From: Sycobia sp. Sy_11
Lineage: Eukaryota > Arthropoda > Insecta > Hymenoptera > Epichrysomallidae
Length of the DNA: 64,000 nucleotides
Direction: 5' to 3'
Assembly: GCA_018907035.1 (NCBI GenBank)
Contig: JACCIC010000296.1
Span: 124,001-188,000, forward strand
The position numbers and the translations under genes were made by a program. Below, one piece after another: positions 46,848 to 56,389 of the stretch; the first letter of the stretch is position 1, and each line of letters opens with the position of its first letter. Below the pieces are notes generated by a model, which saw only the letters and a program-made list of their open reading frames with translations, had not been told where the DNA came from and did no database searches.

Positions 46848-48014
46848 ATGGCAGAACCACGCGTAAGCTGGATCTATAAACTAACGAAAGAGCAAATTGA
46901 AAGAGAACTCGTTAAAAACAATTTACCTATAGAAGGTACAAAAGCGTATTTGCGACAAAATTTAATTTCATATGTACGGGCTCGCCCGGAGCTCTTTTTC
47001 GACAAACCAGAAGATGAAAAAGACTTCAACGAAGATGTAAATCGAACTCAAGATCTTGAAGAAATTGAGGAAGAATTTCGTCAATTACGTATGCAACTAT
47101 TAAACCAACAAGCAGTTGCATCAACGTCCAGTCCAGTCGTGGCACACCCAGCTGCGAACATACCTTTTAGCACTCCGCCTGCTACTGTATACGTGCAGCA
47201 ACCGTCGGCTGCACAAGAAAACGCCAAAGTGATGGACCAAATGAGAAAGTGGAATTGTCACTTTGATGGCAAAAACCTACACTCTTTCCTCGAAAGGATC
47301 CATGAGTTGAAAAGAGCATATAATTTATACGAACAACAAATTTTGAATGGATTCCCGGAACTATTGCGAGGTGATGCACAATTATGGCATAGAAATTATG
47401 CCTCAAATTTTAAAACGTTCTCGGAATTAGAAGAAGGGTTAAGAAAATTCTACTTATCACCTAGCGAACGTCGAAATCTTGATCGACAGATCCATAATCG
47501 TGTACAAGAACCTAATGAAGATATCCGTGCATTCGATAATTCATTAATTACACTAATGAGACGTCGAGGAGGTTTTTCGGAGGAACAGAAAACCGAAACG
47601 ATGTACTACAATATGCTCGCCGAATATAGATTACATATTCGTCGTGATGACGTCAAAACAACGTCAGATATCGTCCAACAAGTAGAAAAGTATCTGGAAA
47701 CCAAAAAACAGTGTGAGAGACAGAAAATTACGAAAAATCACACCTCCACACCAGAATATAAAACAAGAAAACCGGAGATCCGAGTAAATAATTTTAACAA
47801 CAAAATTGCTTCAGTATACGACCGAAATAAGTGTTGCTGGAAGTGCAAACAAACGGGCCACGATCGTTTTAAGTGCACAAACCAGCAAAAGATCTTTTGT
47901 TCATATTGTGGTCGTGATAATATGTACACCCGTGATTGCAAATGCCACCCGTCGGGAAACGCCAGGAGGGCCGAGCCCACACCGAACCTAGCTCGGCCCA
48001 ACAACAACAATTAG
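46848..48014 (+). CDS. gag: Gag of G-A (388 residues), intact
   Basis: Structural polyprotein that would form cytoplasmic particles packaging the element RNA. ATG at 46,848 (MAEPRVSWIYKL). Residues about 12-45 look SAP-like (LTKEQIERELVKNNL, KAYLRQNLISYV). Residues about 125-290 are the retrotransposon Gag capsid region (NCHFDGKNLHSFLERIHEL, LLRGDAQLWHRNY). A canonical zinc knuckle CWKCKQTGHDRFKC is near 328-341. A second, CSYCGRDNMYTRDC, lacks histidine at the ligand position, as in the related element at 36.2 kb. The end is AT-free of stops until TAG at 48,012. The leader (46,694-46,847) is AT-rich and has no primer site. A frameshift signal at 47,954 leads to protease. Confidence 0.92.
   Translation: MAEPRVSWIYKLTKEQIERELVKNNLPIEGTKAYLRQNLISYVRARPELFFDKPEDEKDFNEDVNRTQDLEEIEEEFRQLRMQLLNQQAVASTSSPVVAHPAANIPFSTPPATVYVQQPSAAQENAKVMDQMRKWNCHFDGKNLHSFLERIHELKRAYNLYEQQILNGFPELLRGDAQLWHRNYASNFKTFSELEEGLRKFYLSPSERRNLDRQIHNRVQEPNEDIRAFDNSLITLMRRRGGFSEEQKTETMYYNMLAEYRLHIRRDDVKTTSDIVQQVEKYLETKKQCERQKITKNHTSTPEYKTRKPEIRVNNFNNKIASVYDRNKCCWKCKQTGHDRFKCTNQQKIFCSYCGRDNMYTRDCKCHPSGNARRAEPTPNLARPNNNN
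47954..47999 (+). promoter_or_regulatory. -1 ribosomal frameshift signal (gag to protease)
   Basis: Slippery heptamer G-GGA-AAC at 47,954-47,960 in the gag frame, spacer GCCAGGA (7 nt), then stem GGGCCGAGC (47,968-47,976) with GCTCGGCCC (47,991-47,999), a perfect 9-bp GC-rich stem with a 14-nt loop. A -1 shift leads into the protease frame, which is open from 47,936. Confidence 0.85.
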
Positions 48015-48364
48015 AAATAGAAACCGACAACAGACATTTTGTAAGAGTAATGATCGGCGATTACGAAGTGTCAGCCCTTTTGGATACGGGATCTGTAAGT
48101 TCCTATGTGAGTGAACAATTGAGTGAAATCTGTATGAAATTCGGATGGCATACTGAGCCAAGTAATCGAATTGCAGTCTTGGCAAATGGCTCAGAAATAA
48201 GCCTTGGAAGAAATATTTATGGACCAATATATGTGCAAGGAAAAAGATTCCAACAAAAATTTTTAGTAATGAATGGATTGAGCCATCCTATGCTCTTAGG
48301 TATGGATACTCTAAAAAAACTTGAAATCCGTATAATATTAAACAACTGTGAAATAAATCAGTAA
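47960..48364 (+). CDS. pro: Aspartic protease of G-A (pol N-terminus)
   Basis: Reached by -1 frameshift from gag. Retropepsin that cleaves Gag-Pol. The active site ALLDTGSVSSYVS is at 48,083 (GAT codon) onward, and the C-terminal half has HPMLLGMDTLKKLEIRI. The frame ends at TAA 48,362-48,364. The RT frame opens at 48,352, -1 relative to this one, so either a second shift or a 1-nt indel separates them; the short overlap has no good slippery site. The AAAAAAA at 48,313 is in the wrong place, since a shift there hits a stop quickly. Confidence 0.88.
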   Translation, partial: RQEGRAHTEPSSAQQQQLEIETDNRHFVRVMIGDYEVSALLDTGSVSSYVSEQLSEICMKFGWHTEPSNRIAVLANGSEISLGRNIYGPIYVQGKRFQQKFLVMNGLSHPMLLGMDTLKKLEIRIILNNCEINQ

Positions 48365-49929
48365 ACAATCAAATACATCAGGTATGTACAATTGATACAC
48401 CGTACGGACTACAGAATTTAAATCCCACCGAACGTCAGAGATTAGAAAAATTTTTAAAAACAGAGATGGATAAATTTAACTTTATCAAAGGTCCTACTCC
48501 GCTCCTGCAACACGAAATCGTCGTGGAAGAAAAAACACCTATTAAACAGAAATATTGGCCAAGAAATCCGGCCATGCAAGAAATCATCAATCAGGAGGTT
48601 GATAAAATGCTAAACGAAAACGTAATTCAACCGTCAAGCAGTCCGTGGAGTTCACCAGTCGTTATTGTAAAAAAGAAGGACGGAAAAGCACGATTCTGTG
48701 TGGATTTCAGAACAGTAAATAAAGTTACAAAGAAAGACGCTTATCCTCTTCCGCAAATTAATGCTACACTAGACAAGCTAAGAAGAGCCCGATATCTATC
48801 CACATTAGATTTGAAAAATGGATATTGGCAAGTAGCTCTAACACCGGAAAGCCGTCCTGGCACTGTCTTCACCGTCGCCGGAAAAGGCCTATATGAATTC
48901 AATGTAATGCCGTTTGGCCTACACTCAGCACCGGCTACCTTCCAACGACACTTAGACAGAGTGATTACTCCAGAAATGGCTCCGTATGCATTCGCATATC
49001 TAGACGACATCGTAGTAGTCTCGTCTACGTTTGAGGAACATTTACAAAAATTAAAAGAAGTTTTCAACCGGTTAAGAATAGCGAAATTAAAACCTAATCC
49101 GGATAAATGCCATTTCGCCCGCTCAAGTCTAAAATATTTAGGACATATTGTAGACAAAAACGGTCTACAAACCGATCCGGAAAAGGTGGCTGCTGTACTA
49201 AATTTAGCACCACCGAAAATCATGAAAGAAATTCAGCGATTTATGGGTCTAATATCATGGTGCAGACGATTTCTTAAAGATATCTCGAATGTTGCCGCAC
49301 CACTACATCGACTTACTAGAAAAAAAGCTAAGTGGACCTGGGGAGAAACCGAGCAAGATGCATTTGACAAAATCAAGCAGCTTCTCACAAACGCACCCAT
49401 CCTGTCCTGTCCAGACTGGAGCCGCCCGTTTATCCTGCAAACGGATGCCAGTAAAGAATGATTGGGAGCTGCGCTTACTCAAGCGTATGAGAACAACGAA
49501 CGAGTCATCGCCTTTGCAAGTCGAACACTCTCCCCAGCCGAAAAAAACTATTCCGCCACTGAGCTAGAATGTCTAGCAATTAAATGGGGTGTGTGGAAAT
49601 TTCGAGATTATCTTGAAGGATATCATTTTATTGTACTCACCGACCATCAATCGCTAAAATGGCTTAATAACATAGAGAATCCTTCCGGTCGATTAGCCCG
49701 CTGGGCACTGGAATTAAGCCAGTACGATTTCGAAATTAAATATCGTCCTGGTAAAGATAATTTATTAGCCGATACTCTATCTCGACAGCCGCTAGCCGTC
49801 GAAGCAACTACAATTAAAATAGCGATTGGTACGAAAAAATATACAAAAATGTGGAGAGTGATCCTGAAAACTACCCCGATTTTTGTATCATTAATGGCAG
49901 ATTATATAAGCATATTTTACACACATTAG
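48364..49929 (+). pseudogene. pol: Reverse transcriptase and RNase H of G-A, one in-frame stop
   Basis: RT copies the genomic RNA to DNA and RNase H degrades the RNA strand. The frame is open from 48,352: NLNPTERQRLEKF, VIQPSSSPWSSPVVIVKKKD, CVDFRTVNKVTK, the catalytic box YLDDI (48,997 onward), then YLGHIVDKNGLQTDPEKV. RNase H starts LQTDASKE and meets TGA at 49,459-49,461, where GLGA is usual. It continues in the same frame with [23 protein letters not shown] and [13 protein letters not shown]. After about 49,830 the frame shifts. All catalytic residues are present, so the fingers/palm part up to the TGA would be complete. Confidence 0.92.
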
Positions 49930-51072
49930 ACTTTAATGATACGAGTGAAAATTTGCAATGGAAGATCTGTGTACCGAAATCCGAGCAACATAGAGTACTA
50001 AACGAAGTACATAACGATCCTACTGCCGGTCATCTAGGAATCTCGAAAACTCCTGTGAAGATATCCAAAAGTTATTACTGGCCTGGAATGCTCCGGATGA
50101 CAACAAACTATGTAAGAAACTGCGAGAATTGTCATCAATTTAAATCTCAACAACAATGACCGGCTGGAAAATTGCATGCGACGTTAGTCGAACAGCCTTG
50201 GGATATCGTGGCCGTTGATCTTATAGGACCACTCCCAAGATCATCAAGATTGAACACCTGGCTGTTAGTCATGCAGGATAAATTAACAAAGTGGGTAGAA
50301 TTAAAACCCTTACGAAAATCGACTGACGAAGCTATAACGCTGGCAGTTAAACAGCCTCATTCTAGGCCTCATTCAAGTCATTCTACATTTTGGATGCCCG
50401 AAAATTATAATTTCCGATAATGGACGATAATTCGTGTCAAAAGAATTTACGGAAATGATATCAAAATCTGGAATAACTCACAGAAAAACACCACCGTATA
50501 CGCCACAGTGTAATCCAGTAGAGCGAGCAAATAAAGTAATAAAAACCATGATTTCTCAATACATAGAGAAAAATCATCGATCATGGGATTGCTATTTACA
50601 CGAGCTACAATTCGCATATAATACCGCTACATCCGAAACAACGGGATTTACACCCGCTTACATAAATTTTGGAAGAGAATTAAGAGCACCCGGATCTCTT
50701 GTCCAAAAATTTGGTCAAACTTGTAATATTACAGCCGAGAATCGGATAAAAAAAATGCAAGAGACAATAGAACTTGTACAAAGTCAATTAGCTCGGAGCT
50801 TCCAAAAACAAAAACATTACTATGATCAAAATTGTCGAAAATGGAACCCGGAAATCGGCGATTATGTATATAAACGTTCACACGAATTATCTAATAAATT
50901 AGACGCGTTTAACGCAAAATTAGCTCCAAAATATCTGGGTCCGTATACTATTTTCAGGAAGGTATCGCCAGTTATATACGACCTGAAAGATAATAAAGGT
51001 CAAATTATTAAACATATTCATATCAAGGATCTACGTACAAGATATAACAATCTACATAAGATACCACCGTGA
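49845..51072 (+). pseudogene. pol: Integrase of G-A, broken
   Basis: Zinc-binding part: HRVLNEVHNDPTAGHLGI and CENCHQF. A TGA at 50,157-50,159 follows. Core: WDIVAVDLIGPLPRSS (first D). A frameshift near 50,360 leads to IIISDNGR, a TAA at 50,431-50,433, then FVSKEFTEM (second D just before the stop). The third acidic residue is in NPVERANKV. From 50,434 to 51,072 the frame is clean and includes the C-terminal GDYVYKRSHELSNK and KYLGPYTIFRK DNA-binding part. It ends in KDLRTRYN and TGA. It would insert the element into chromosomes; as it stands it cannot be made full length. Confidence 0.92.
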
Positions 51073-51080
51073 ATTCACTA

Positions 51081-51113
51081 TATAAGGGCCGACCAGAGGC
51101 CCAAGTGTACAGT
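51081..51113 (+). promoter_or_regulatory. Possible internal promoter before ORF3
   Basis: TATAAGG at 51,081-51,087 and CAGT at 51,110-51,113, spaced like the LTR TATA-Inr pair. The ATG of ORF3 follows at 51,118, giving an unusually short leader. Confidence 0.35.
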
Positions 51114-51117
51114 CAAA

Positions 51118-51636
51118 ATGCAGCATCCCGTCGAACAAGAACTCTGCCGTCAATTCCTGGAACTCAGTGTTCCTATCAAGTGTTATGGACTGCCATTCCA
51201 TGCACTAATTAACACTGGGACACTGATGACCACGGCTTAAGCAGAAATCGGCAGGATACTTGAGCGACGTGGTGCTCGGCGTGTATACGGGGAAGCGGTT
51301 CTCCATCTTAACCGGGACCCGTTATACACCATTGATCTTGTCACCGTTGTGTCTACACATACGCTGGAGGTGGAATACACCTGCAAAGAGAAAACTAGGA
51401 TGAGTAATTTCGCCATAGTCCCAGACCAGCCCGTGGACATCATTTTTGGTATGGCAGAAATCAACAAGATCGTATTTCGCATTCTATGGAACCAAAGAAG
51501 TCCAGCAACCCAGGAACGTCGCCGAGAAAATAGGCGACTACATCGAAGAGCCGCCAGCAGAGTTGCTGCCAGATTAGAAGACGAGGGTATTTACACCGCC
51601 ACCGACTCTGAAGATCCCAGCAACGACAGCGAATAA
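51118..51636 (+). pseudogene. ORF3 of G-A: second retropepsin-like protein, one stop
   Basis: ATG at 51,118 (MQHPVEQELCRQFLEL). The sequence follows the retropepsin plan: PIKCYGLPFHALINTGTLMTT, where an active-site DTG would be expected but NTG is found (AAC for GAC). Then come a TAA (51,238-51,240), hydrophobic strands (LYTIDLVTVVSTHTLEVEY), and VDIIFGMAEINKIVFRI, equivalent to the ILGMD end of retropepsins. An arginine-rich, then acidic tail (TATDSEDPSNDSE) ends at 51,636. Position after integrase is where env or accessory genes usually lie. It could be a captured or duplicated protease, perhaps inactive before it acquired the stop. The family assignment is motif-based. Confidence 0.65.
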
Positions 51637-52022
51637 GACTGTAAGAAATTATATTATATTAAAATTCAATTAAATTAGAAATATTAGCTGTGAAAATTTA
51701 ATTATGTTAAATTATAACCCGTTGAAATTTAATTATATCGCATTTTTAAAATTAGGAACATTTGATATAAATGATTAAAAAAAAAAAAAAAAAAAAAATA
51801 TAAATAATTTTAACCGAAATAAAAGCGTTTATATTTAATGAAAAATATTTAATCATTTATATTTACGGAACAAGTGTTTATATATTAAGAACGAACAAGG
51901 GTTGATGCCCTCTCGAGAAAAATAAAATTTAACCCGAGAAAGGTTAAATAAAAATTCTAAACTGAATAATAATTTTAAATTTAAAATTAAATTTAAAATT
52001 ATTGTTCAGTACTCGTTAATAG

Positions 52023-52634
52023 TTACTAGCGAACACTGTGTATAAAAATTTACTCACCCGGGCGCAGCGCGACCTGCTCGTCGCCGAGCAGGAGTTAAAT
52101 AATATTTTAAGAATACCGGTACGTCCGCGTTTGGTCGTACCGCCAGCACGACCGCCTCGTCTGCAGGTGGAAGGCCGATGCTCGTCCATCGTAACACACG
52201 TCGGGCCGAAACCTGCAGCCGTCCCGACGATACCACGGGTCAGCGAGGCGGACGTGCCTCCAGCCGACGGCGAGCAGCCCGCCCTGCCGAGTAATGCACG
52301 AACACCCGGGCCACCACGACCTGCGCCACCACTGCTGCCAGCTGAGCAGACCGTCCCGCTGGGGATGCCGTCGTTACCGGCTCCTGAATATAAACCACAC
52401 GGTTCGGCCCCGACGGACGACGCGCGCCCCTGGCGTGCGTTCGTCTACGACGAGGAAGCCACGTTATTTTTCCGTCTGGGAGCCGTGCGGCATCGTCAGC
52501 GCATCGGGAACCAACGGTTCCACATGCGGATGGATGCAAAAACGGGGCATGTGAGATGTGTCACATGCTCCGAGAAAAAAATCTGTATGTTTACACTTTT
52601 ATTTTTAAAAAAACACACATTATTTTTTTTTTAA
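52023..52634 (+). CDS. ORF4 of G-A: GC-rich proline-rich protein, unknown
   Basis: Open frame of about 200 codons between ORF3 and the 3' LTR, GC-rich inside an AT-rich element. There is no ATG near its 5' end; the frame opens after TAG at 52,020 and the first in-frame codon of interest is a GTG at 52,038. A possible splice acceptor (TTATTGTTCAG at about 52,000-52,010) could supply a start from upstream. The product has a helical start (RAQRDLLVAEQELNNIL), a proline/alanine-rich middle (PSNARTPGPPRPAPP), and a more ordered end (FVYDEEATLFFRLGAVRHR, then MRMDAKTGHVRCVTC). The last residues run into a T-rich tract and may be out of true frame. No family recognised. Confidence 0.45.
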   Translation, partial: LLANTVYKNLLTRAQRDLLVAEQELNNILRIPVRPRLVVPPARPPRLQVEGRCSSIVTHVGPKPAAVPTIPRVSEADVPPADGEQPALPSNARTPGPPRPAPPLLPAEQTVPLGMPSLPAPEYKPHGSAPTDDARPWRAFVYDEEATLFFRLGAVRHRQRIGNQRFHMRMDAKTGHVRCVTCSEKKICMFTLLFLKKHTLFFF

Positions 52635-52639
52635 AACAC

Positions 52640-52995
52640 ATTTTTTTTATATACACATAATATTATTGCGAACAGTACAAACTTTCTCTAGCTTGCAATA
52701 TATTTAGATGCAATAATATATACGAAATAAAAATATTTCGATACCCCGCACTTCACTATATATATATATATATATATATATTACATTGCAACACTCTCGA
52801 GGAAATTCTTATATTCGAGTTAAACTCGCACGCCGTGTCCTTTTGCAATCATAAACAATATTTTTTTTTTTGACTTCAATAAGCATTTGCGAAATTGTAA
52901 TGATTTTTTTTGTAAAGAGATTCTGCTCTTTTATATTTTCTAAGATAAAATTATACACTATACACACGCGCCGCGCTCCCGAAAAAGGAGGGAGA
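52640..52995 (+). other. 3' untranslated region and polypurine tract of G-A
   Basis: AT-rich, with an AT microsatellite (52,756-52,782). It ends in AAAAAGGAGGGAGA (52,982-52,995) immediately before the LTR, an ideal plus-strand primer. Confidence 0.75.
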
Positions 52996-54586
52996 TGCGA
53001 CGGCCAAAAACATGGCCGCGCAAATTTACTTCGAACAAAGGATTTATTATACGCGTTAAAATTTAAGAAGGTATTACATCTAATTTGGTGGATGTATTTT
53101 ACAATACATACACGGAATTAGATGTATAAACTTCACAAGAAAGAATATCGAATATCATTAGAAATAATATATTAAATATATTATTTCTATAATTATTAAA
53201 TTAAGACTCGCGTATACACCGAATAAACACCGAAAACCGGGCAAAGGTCGCGACGACTACTGAAGAAGGTAGTCGTCGCAACTGTCGAAACTCGAACAAG
53301 TAGAGAGAGAACGCGATATCTAGTCTCTCTCTCTACCACTAAGTTAAGTACAGCGTATGCCGTAGAGGGGATACACTGCGCGCGGCAAGAGAACGCGCGT
53401 TCAATGTATTAGACCAGCGGCCGCTATCCCCTCTAATACATGCCGCACGCACACTACTACACGCTCTCACTGAGCAGCCTGAGCCGCAACGAATGTAGCG
53501 AACGCGCGAATACCAGCATATACAACGGGTGTCCGAAAACGAATGCACCCGCTGTATTTAATTAAATTAACTAAAACAAATGATTTAATGTACGCATAAT
53601 GTATAAATATATGTATATAAATATTTAAACTTGTGTATATGTGTATTATTATTGTGCGCAGCACACCGGCTGCAAATAATAACGAAATATAAAATAATAA
53701 TTGTTATAATTATTATTGAATATTATAATTATTATTGATTATTATTGTTATTATTATAATTATTATTATTATTAATATAATTATTATAATTCGGCGCCTC
53801 GTTCGAAATTAAACGAGCGGCGACGGAATTATCCGATTATTTTACTATAAAAGGGCCCGCAAAAGGCAAAATCGGCAGTTCGCCCGGTAAACCAACTGCC
53901 CCGAAGTTGTTTCACACGAACTCCTCTCGGAGCTAAAACCTTTTCCAGAGCTCGATTTAATCCTGACTTTTTTCCTCTCCGAAATTATTAACTTGATCTC
54001 TGTTGCGAGGCGCTCCCCAAAAGACAGACGGTTAATAATTTACCTTTCCTAAGTAAACGTGATCCTGGTTGCGAGGCGCTCCTCAAAAGACCAGCAGTTT
54101 ACTTATCCTTACCAGAAATTCTCCCCTTAACTCTTGATCCTGGTTGCGAGGCGCTCCTCAAAAGACCAGCGGAGTTAAGTTTTTCCTTATTTTTTATTCC
54201 ATTTCAAATCAACCTGTCTCGGTTCATTAAATCCCTGCGTGGAAAATAACACCGGGTATTCGTGCGGTAACTAGCGCCGAATATTAGAGGCATTGCGGAA
54301 AATAGCGCAAAATTTATACAAATAAATATATAGATCTAGCTATAGTTTACCATTATTAATTATTTTTTGTGTTTAATTTGATTTGTTTCAGAATCCTGTA
54401 GATAGAGGAGCTGATTTATTTTTCGCAAATAAATTTATATTTTTTGTTATAAAAAAATTATATACTGTGTTCGTGTAATATTATTTTCCTAAAACCGCCG
54501 TCCGATCCTGAAAAACTTCCTCCCCTCTCAAAACTACCCTGGGAAGATACCGCGTAGGCTATCCCGAGGGGGATAGGAACGTTACA
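52996..54586 (+). repeat. 3' LTR of G-A, full length (1,591 bp)
   Basis: Starts TGCGACGGCC and ends AACGTTACA, followed by the target duplication ACCT. U3 runs to about 53,875; TATA at 53,846 and CAGT at 53,876 mark R. Three stem-loops follow (53,982-54,179). AATAAAT signals lie near 54,327 and 54,431. The first 957 bp are virtually identical to the 5' LTR. Confidence 0.85.
53982..54179 (+). ncRNA. Three tandem covarying stem-loops in the LTR RNA leader
   Basis: Each unit has a conserved core containing TTGCGAGGCGCTCC and CAAAAGAC. Outer stems: unit 1 53,982-53,992 with 54,031-54,041 (11 bp, AAATTATTAAC); unit 2 54,050-54,058 with 54,097-54,105 (9 bp, TAAGTAAAC); unit 3 54,126-54,133 with 54,172-54,179 (8 bp, CTTAACTC). 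The three stem sequences are unrelated, yet each is perfectly paired. Inner stems: TCTGT/ACAGA in unit 1 and CTGGT/ACCAG in units 2 and 3, a compensatory change. A GAGG/CCTC hairpin with a CGCT loop sits inside (CCCC, one mismatch, in unit 1). This argues for a selected RNA structure in the genomic RNA leader. The function is unknown; packaging, dimerisation or translation control are candidates. Confidence 0.75.
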
Positions 54587-54590
54587 ACCT
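54587..54590. repeat. Right target-site duplication of G-A
   Basis: ACCT, matching 45,733-45,736. Confidence 0.8.
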
Positions 54591-56044
54591 AGTATGAAAA
54601 GACTTTTTTTCGGACCTCGTTATAACCCTCGGCTTCACCTCAGGCCACAAATCTCTCGATTCGTAAATAAAGCCTTTCCATAATCAGTAAGAAATGTACT
54701 ATTCTCTGTGTCTTTATGATTGCCAGAGATATCAATGGACTGAATTTTAGTATTTACTTTGTAAAACTTTTCAAGTTTATTATACATATTTTTGTATACA
54801 TTAAAAATGTATACTTTCTCTAAAAGGAATTTAATAATCTTTGCTTTTTAATTTTCAACAGATTTTTATATACCATATAATCATCTATACTTTGTTCGTT
54901 ATTGCCATTCTTTAGAAACTGCCTTCGTAAGTCTCTTTGCTCTACCACAGTCTAAAATTCTAAATACACTAAATTCGACCAATAATGGGAATCCTATGAA
55001 TAATTTTAATTTCCAGACATTTATAATGAAATATTGGTTATTATAGGATTAATGAATATTTATACATAAATAGAAAATTTTGCGCAAATTAGTATTGCAA
55101 TAAGAATATTTATTCTTTTCATTCCAGTTTGTACGCTGTAATTTAACATTAGCAGATTATTTTATAAATATTTTTCTTTGTTTTTTAAAAAGTAAAAATC
55201 GGAAAATGGTCTGACCAGAATGTTTCTCCATGTACTTCAAAATTAATTTTGTGTACAATATAGCAAGTAGAGAAAATACGATTTAAATTTCAAAAATGCA
55301 CGATTACTCCGTGATAAGAAATGTTATTGTTAATCAAATTAAGTATAATAAATAAGAAAGAACCTATGAGAACCAGAAAATGAAATATAACTGTACTTGA
55401 AGTTAATTAATAAAGGCAGTTTTCTTGTTAGAAATTAAAAAAATATACTTCTTAAAAATAATATAAGTGCACAGGATGCAGCATCATATGCACTTAGATC
55501 TGCGTTTATTGATATTATTAAATAAATTCAAGTTAAATTCTGTGATATAGTAGATTTTAAGTCAAGAGAACGTACAAGTAAATCTGGCTGTCCTAATGAT
55601 AACAATTATCTATTAAGTACAGTTTAATGAAACACTATACAGCTGCTAATTTTTTGAGCGCTTGTATTTTTTTTTTCTTTGAAAATCTAATAACTTAGTT
55701 GTTTTTTGTTTATAATGATTATTTATCAATTTTAAAATTTACTAAAGAGATTAAGAAAATCCCTTGTATTAGATACATGAAAAATAATTTTTTTTGCCTC
55801 TGATTAAAGAAAAAAAAACTTGCGCTCAGTTAACAACAAATACTAAGCGTTCATGTGATAACAGAAACTAAGTGTCGGTTTAGAAACTTTAGTCTGTACG
55901 AGAATTTATTGTTTCTTCAAGGGTAATAAGAATCAAAAAAATAATTTGAATTTTTGTTTCCATTAACATTTGTACGATTACATCGTCTTATTGTAATTGT
56001 AAAATAACATTTTTTTTTCTCATAATTATTATTACATACTGATA
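54591..56044. other. AT-rich stretch
   Basis: Apart from a short less AT-rich piece (54,605-54,660), nothing is recognised. Confidence 0.5.
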
Positions 56045-56389
56045 ATGTTATTTAGTCACCGTCCAGACGATGAGCTTGCGCACGCCATCGGAGTACCGCG
56101 GGCACGTGGCGAACATATTCCGCCCCCCTTTCCCCCTTCCTATCCCCTTGTATATTTCCTCCAGGTTGGCGAGTGCGCCCTGGCGCGGGACCCGGTTGGG
56201 ACGTGTCGGGTACACGGAACGGGGAGCAGAGTAGTTTCGTTACTCGAGAGCGAGGGGGTTGTTGTGTATAGGTGCGGAGATTGTAAGGAACTTAATAAAT
56301 TCTATTACGAGAGTCATTATCGTACCGCGCGTAAATTTCTTTCTCCGAATTTCCCTTTTCAGGCTGGCGGGATCTCCTCTGAATTGTAG
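56045..56389 (+). CDS. Orphan ORF in a GC-rich island, unrecognised
   Basis: ATG to TAG, 114 codons, in a sharp GC-rich island within AT-rich DNA. The product has a proline-rich stretch (PPPFPPSYP) and a possible CGDC metal ligand. The DNA also has LTR-like traits: TTAATAAATTC near 56,290, a CCCTTTTCAG acceptor-like site, and TAGGTGAGTA at the stop, resembling a splice donor. The spacing from AATAAA to TTTCAGG is similar to 38.6 kb. It may be an LTR fragment, an exon-like fragment or a chance ORF. Confidence 0.25.
   Translation: MLFSHRPDDELAHAIGVPRARGEHIPPPFPPSYPLVYFLQVGECALARDPVGTCRVHGTGSRVVSLLESEGVVVYRCGDCKELNKFYYESHYRTARKFLSPNFPFQAGGISSEL

Larger units (their letters stand above)
45737..54586 (+). 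mobile_element. Gypsy-type LTR retrotransposon G-A, recent insertion
   Basis: Order: truncated 5' LTR, gag, protease, RT, RNase H, integrase, second retropepsin-like ORF, proline-rich ORF, polypurine tract, full 3' LTR. The PR-RT-RH-IN order marks Ty3/gypsy. The 957 bp shared between the LTRs show one difference (45,739 T versus 52,998 C) and no indel. Pol nevertheless has at least three nonsense codons and two frameshifts. Confidence 0.93.

Noticed and set aside
48313..48320. A-run as a second -1 slippery site in protease
   Set aside because: A -1 shift there reaches a stop within a few codons and would cut the protease before its end.
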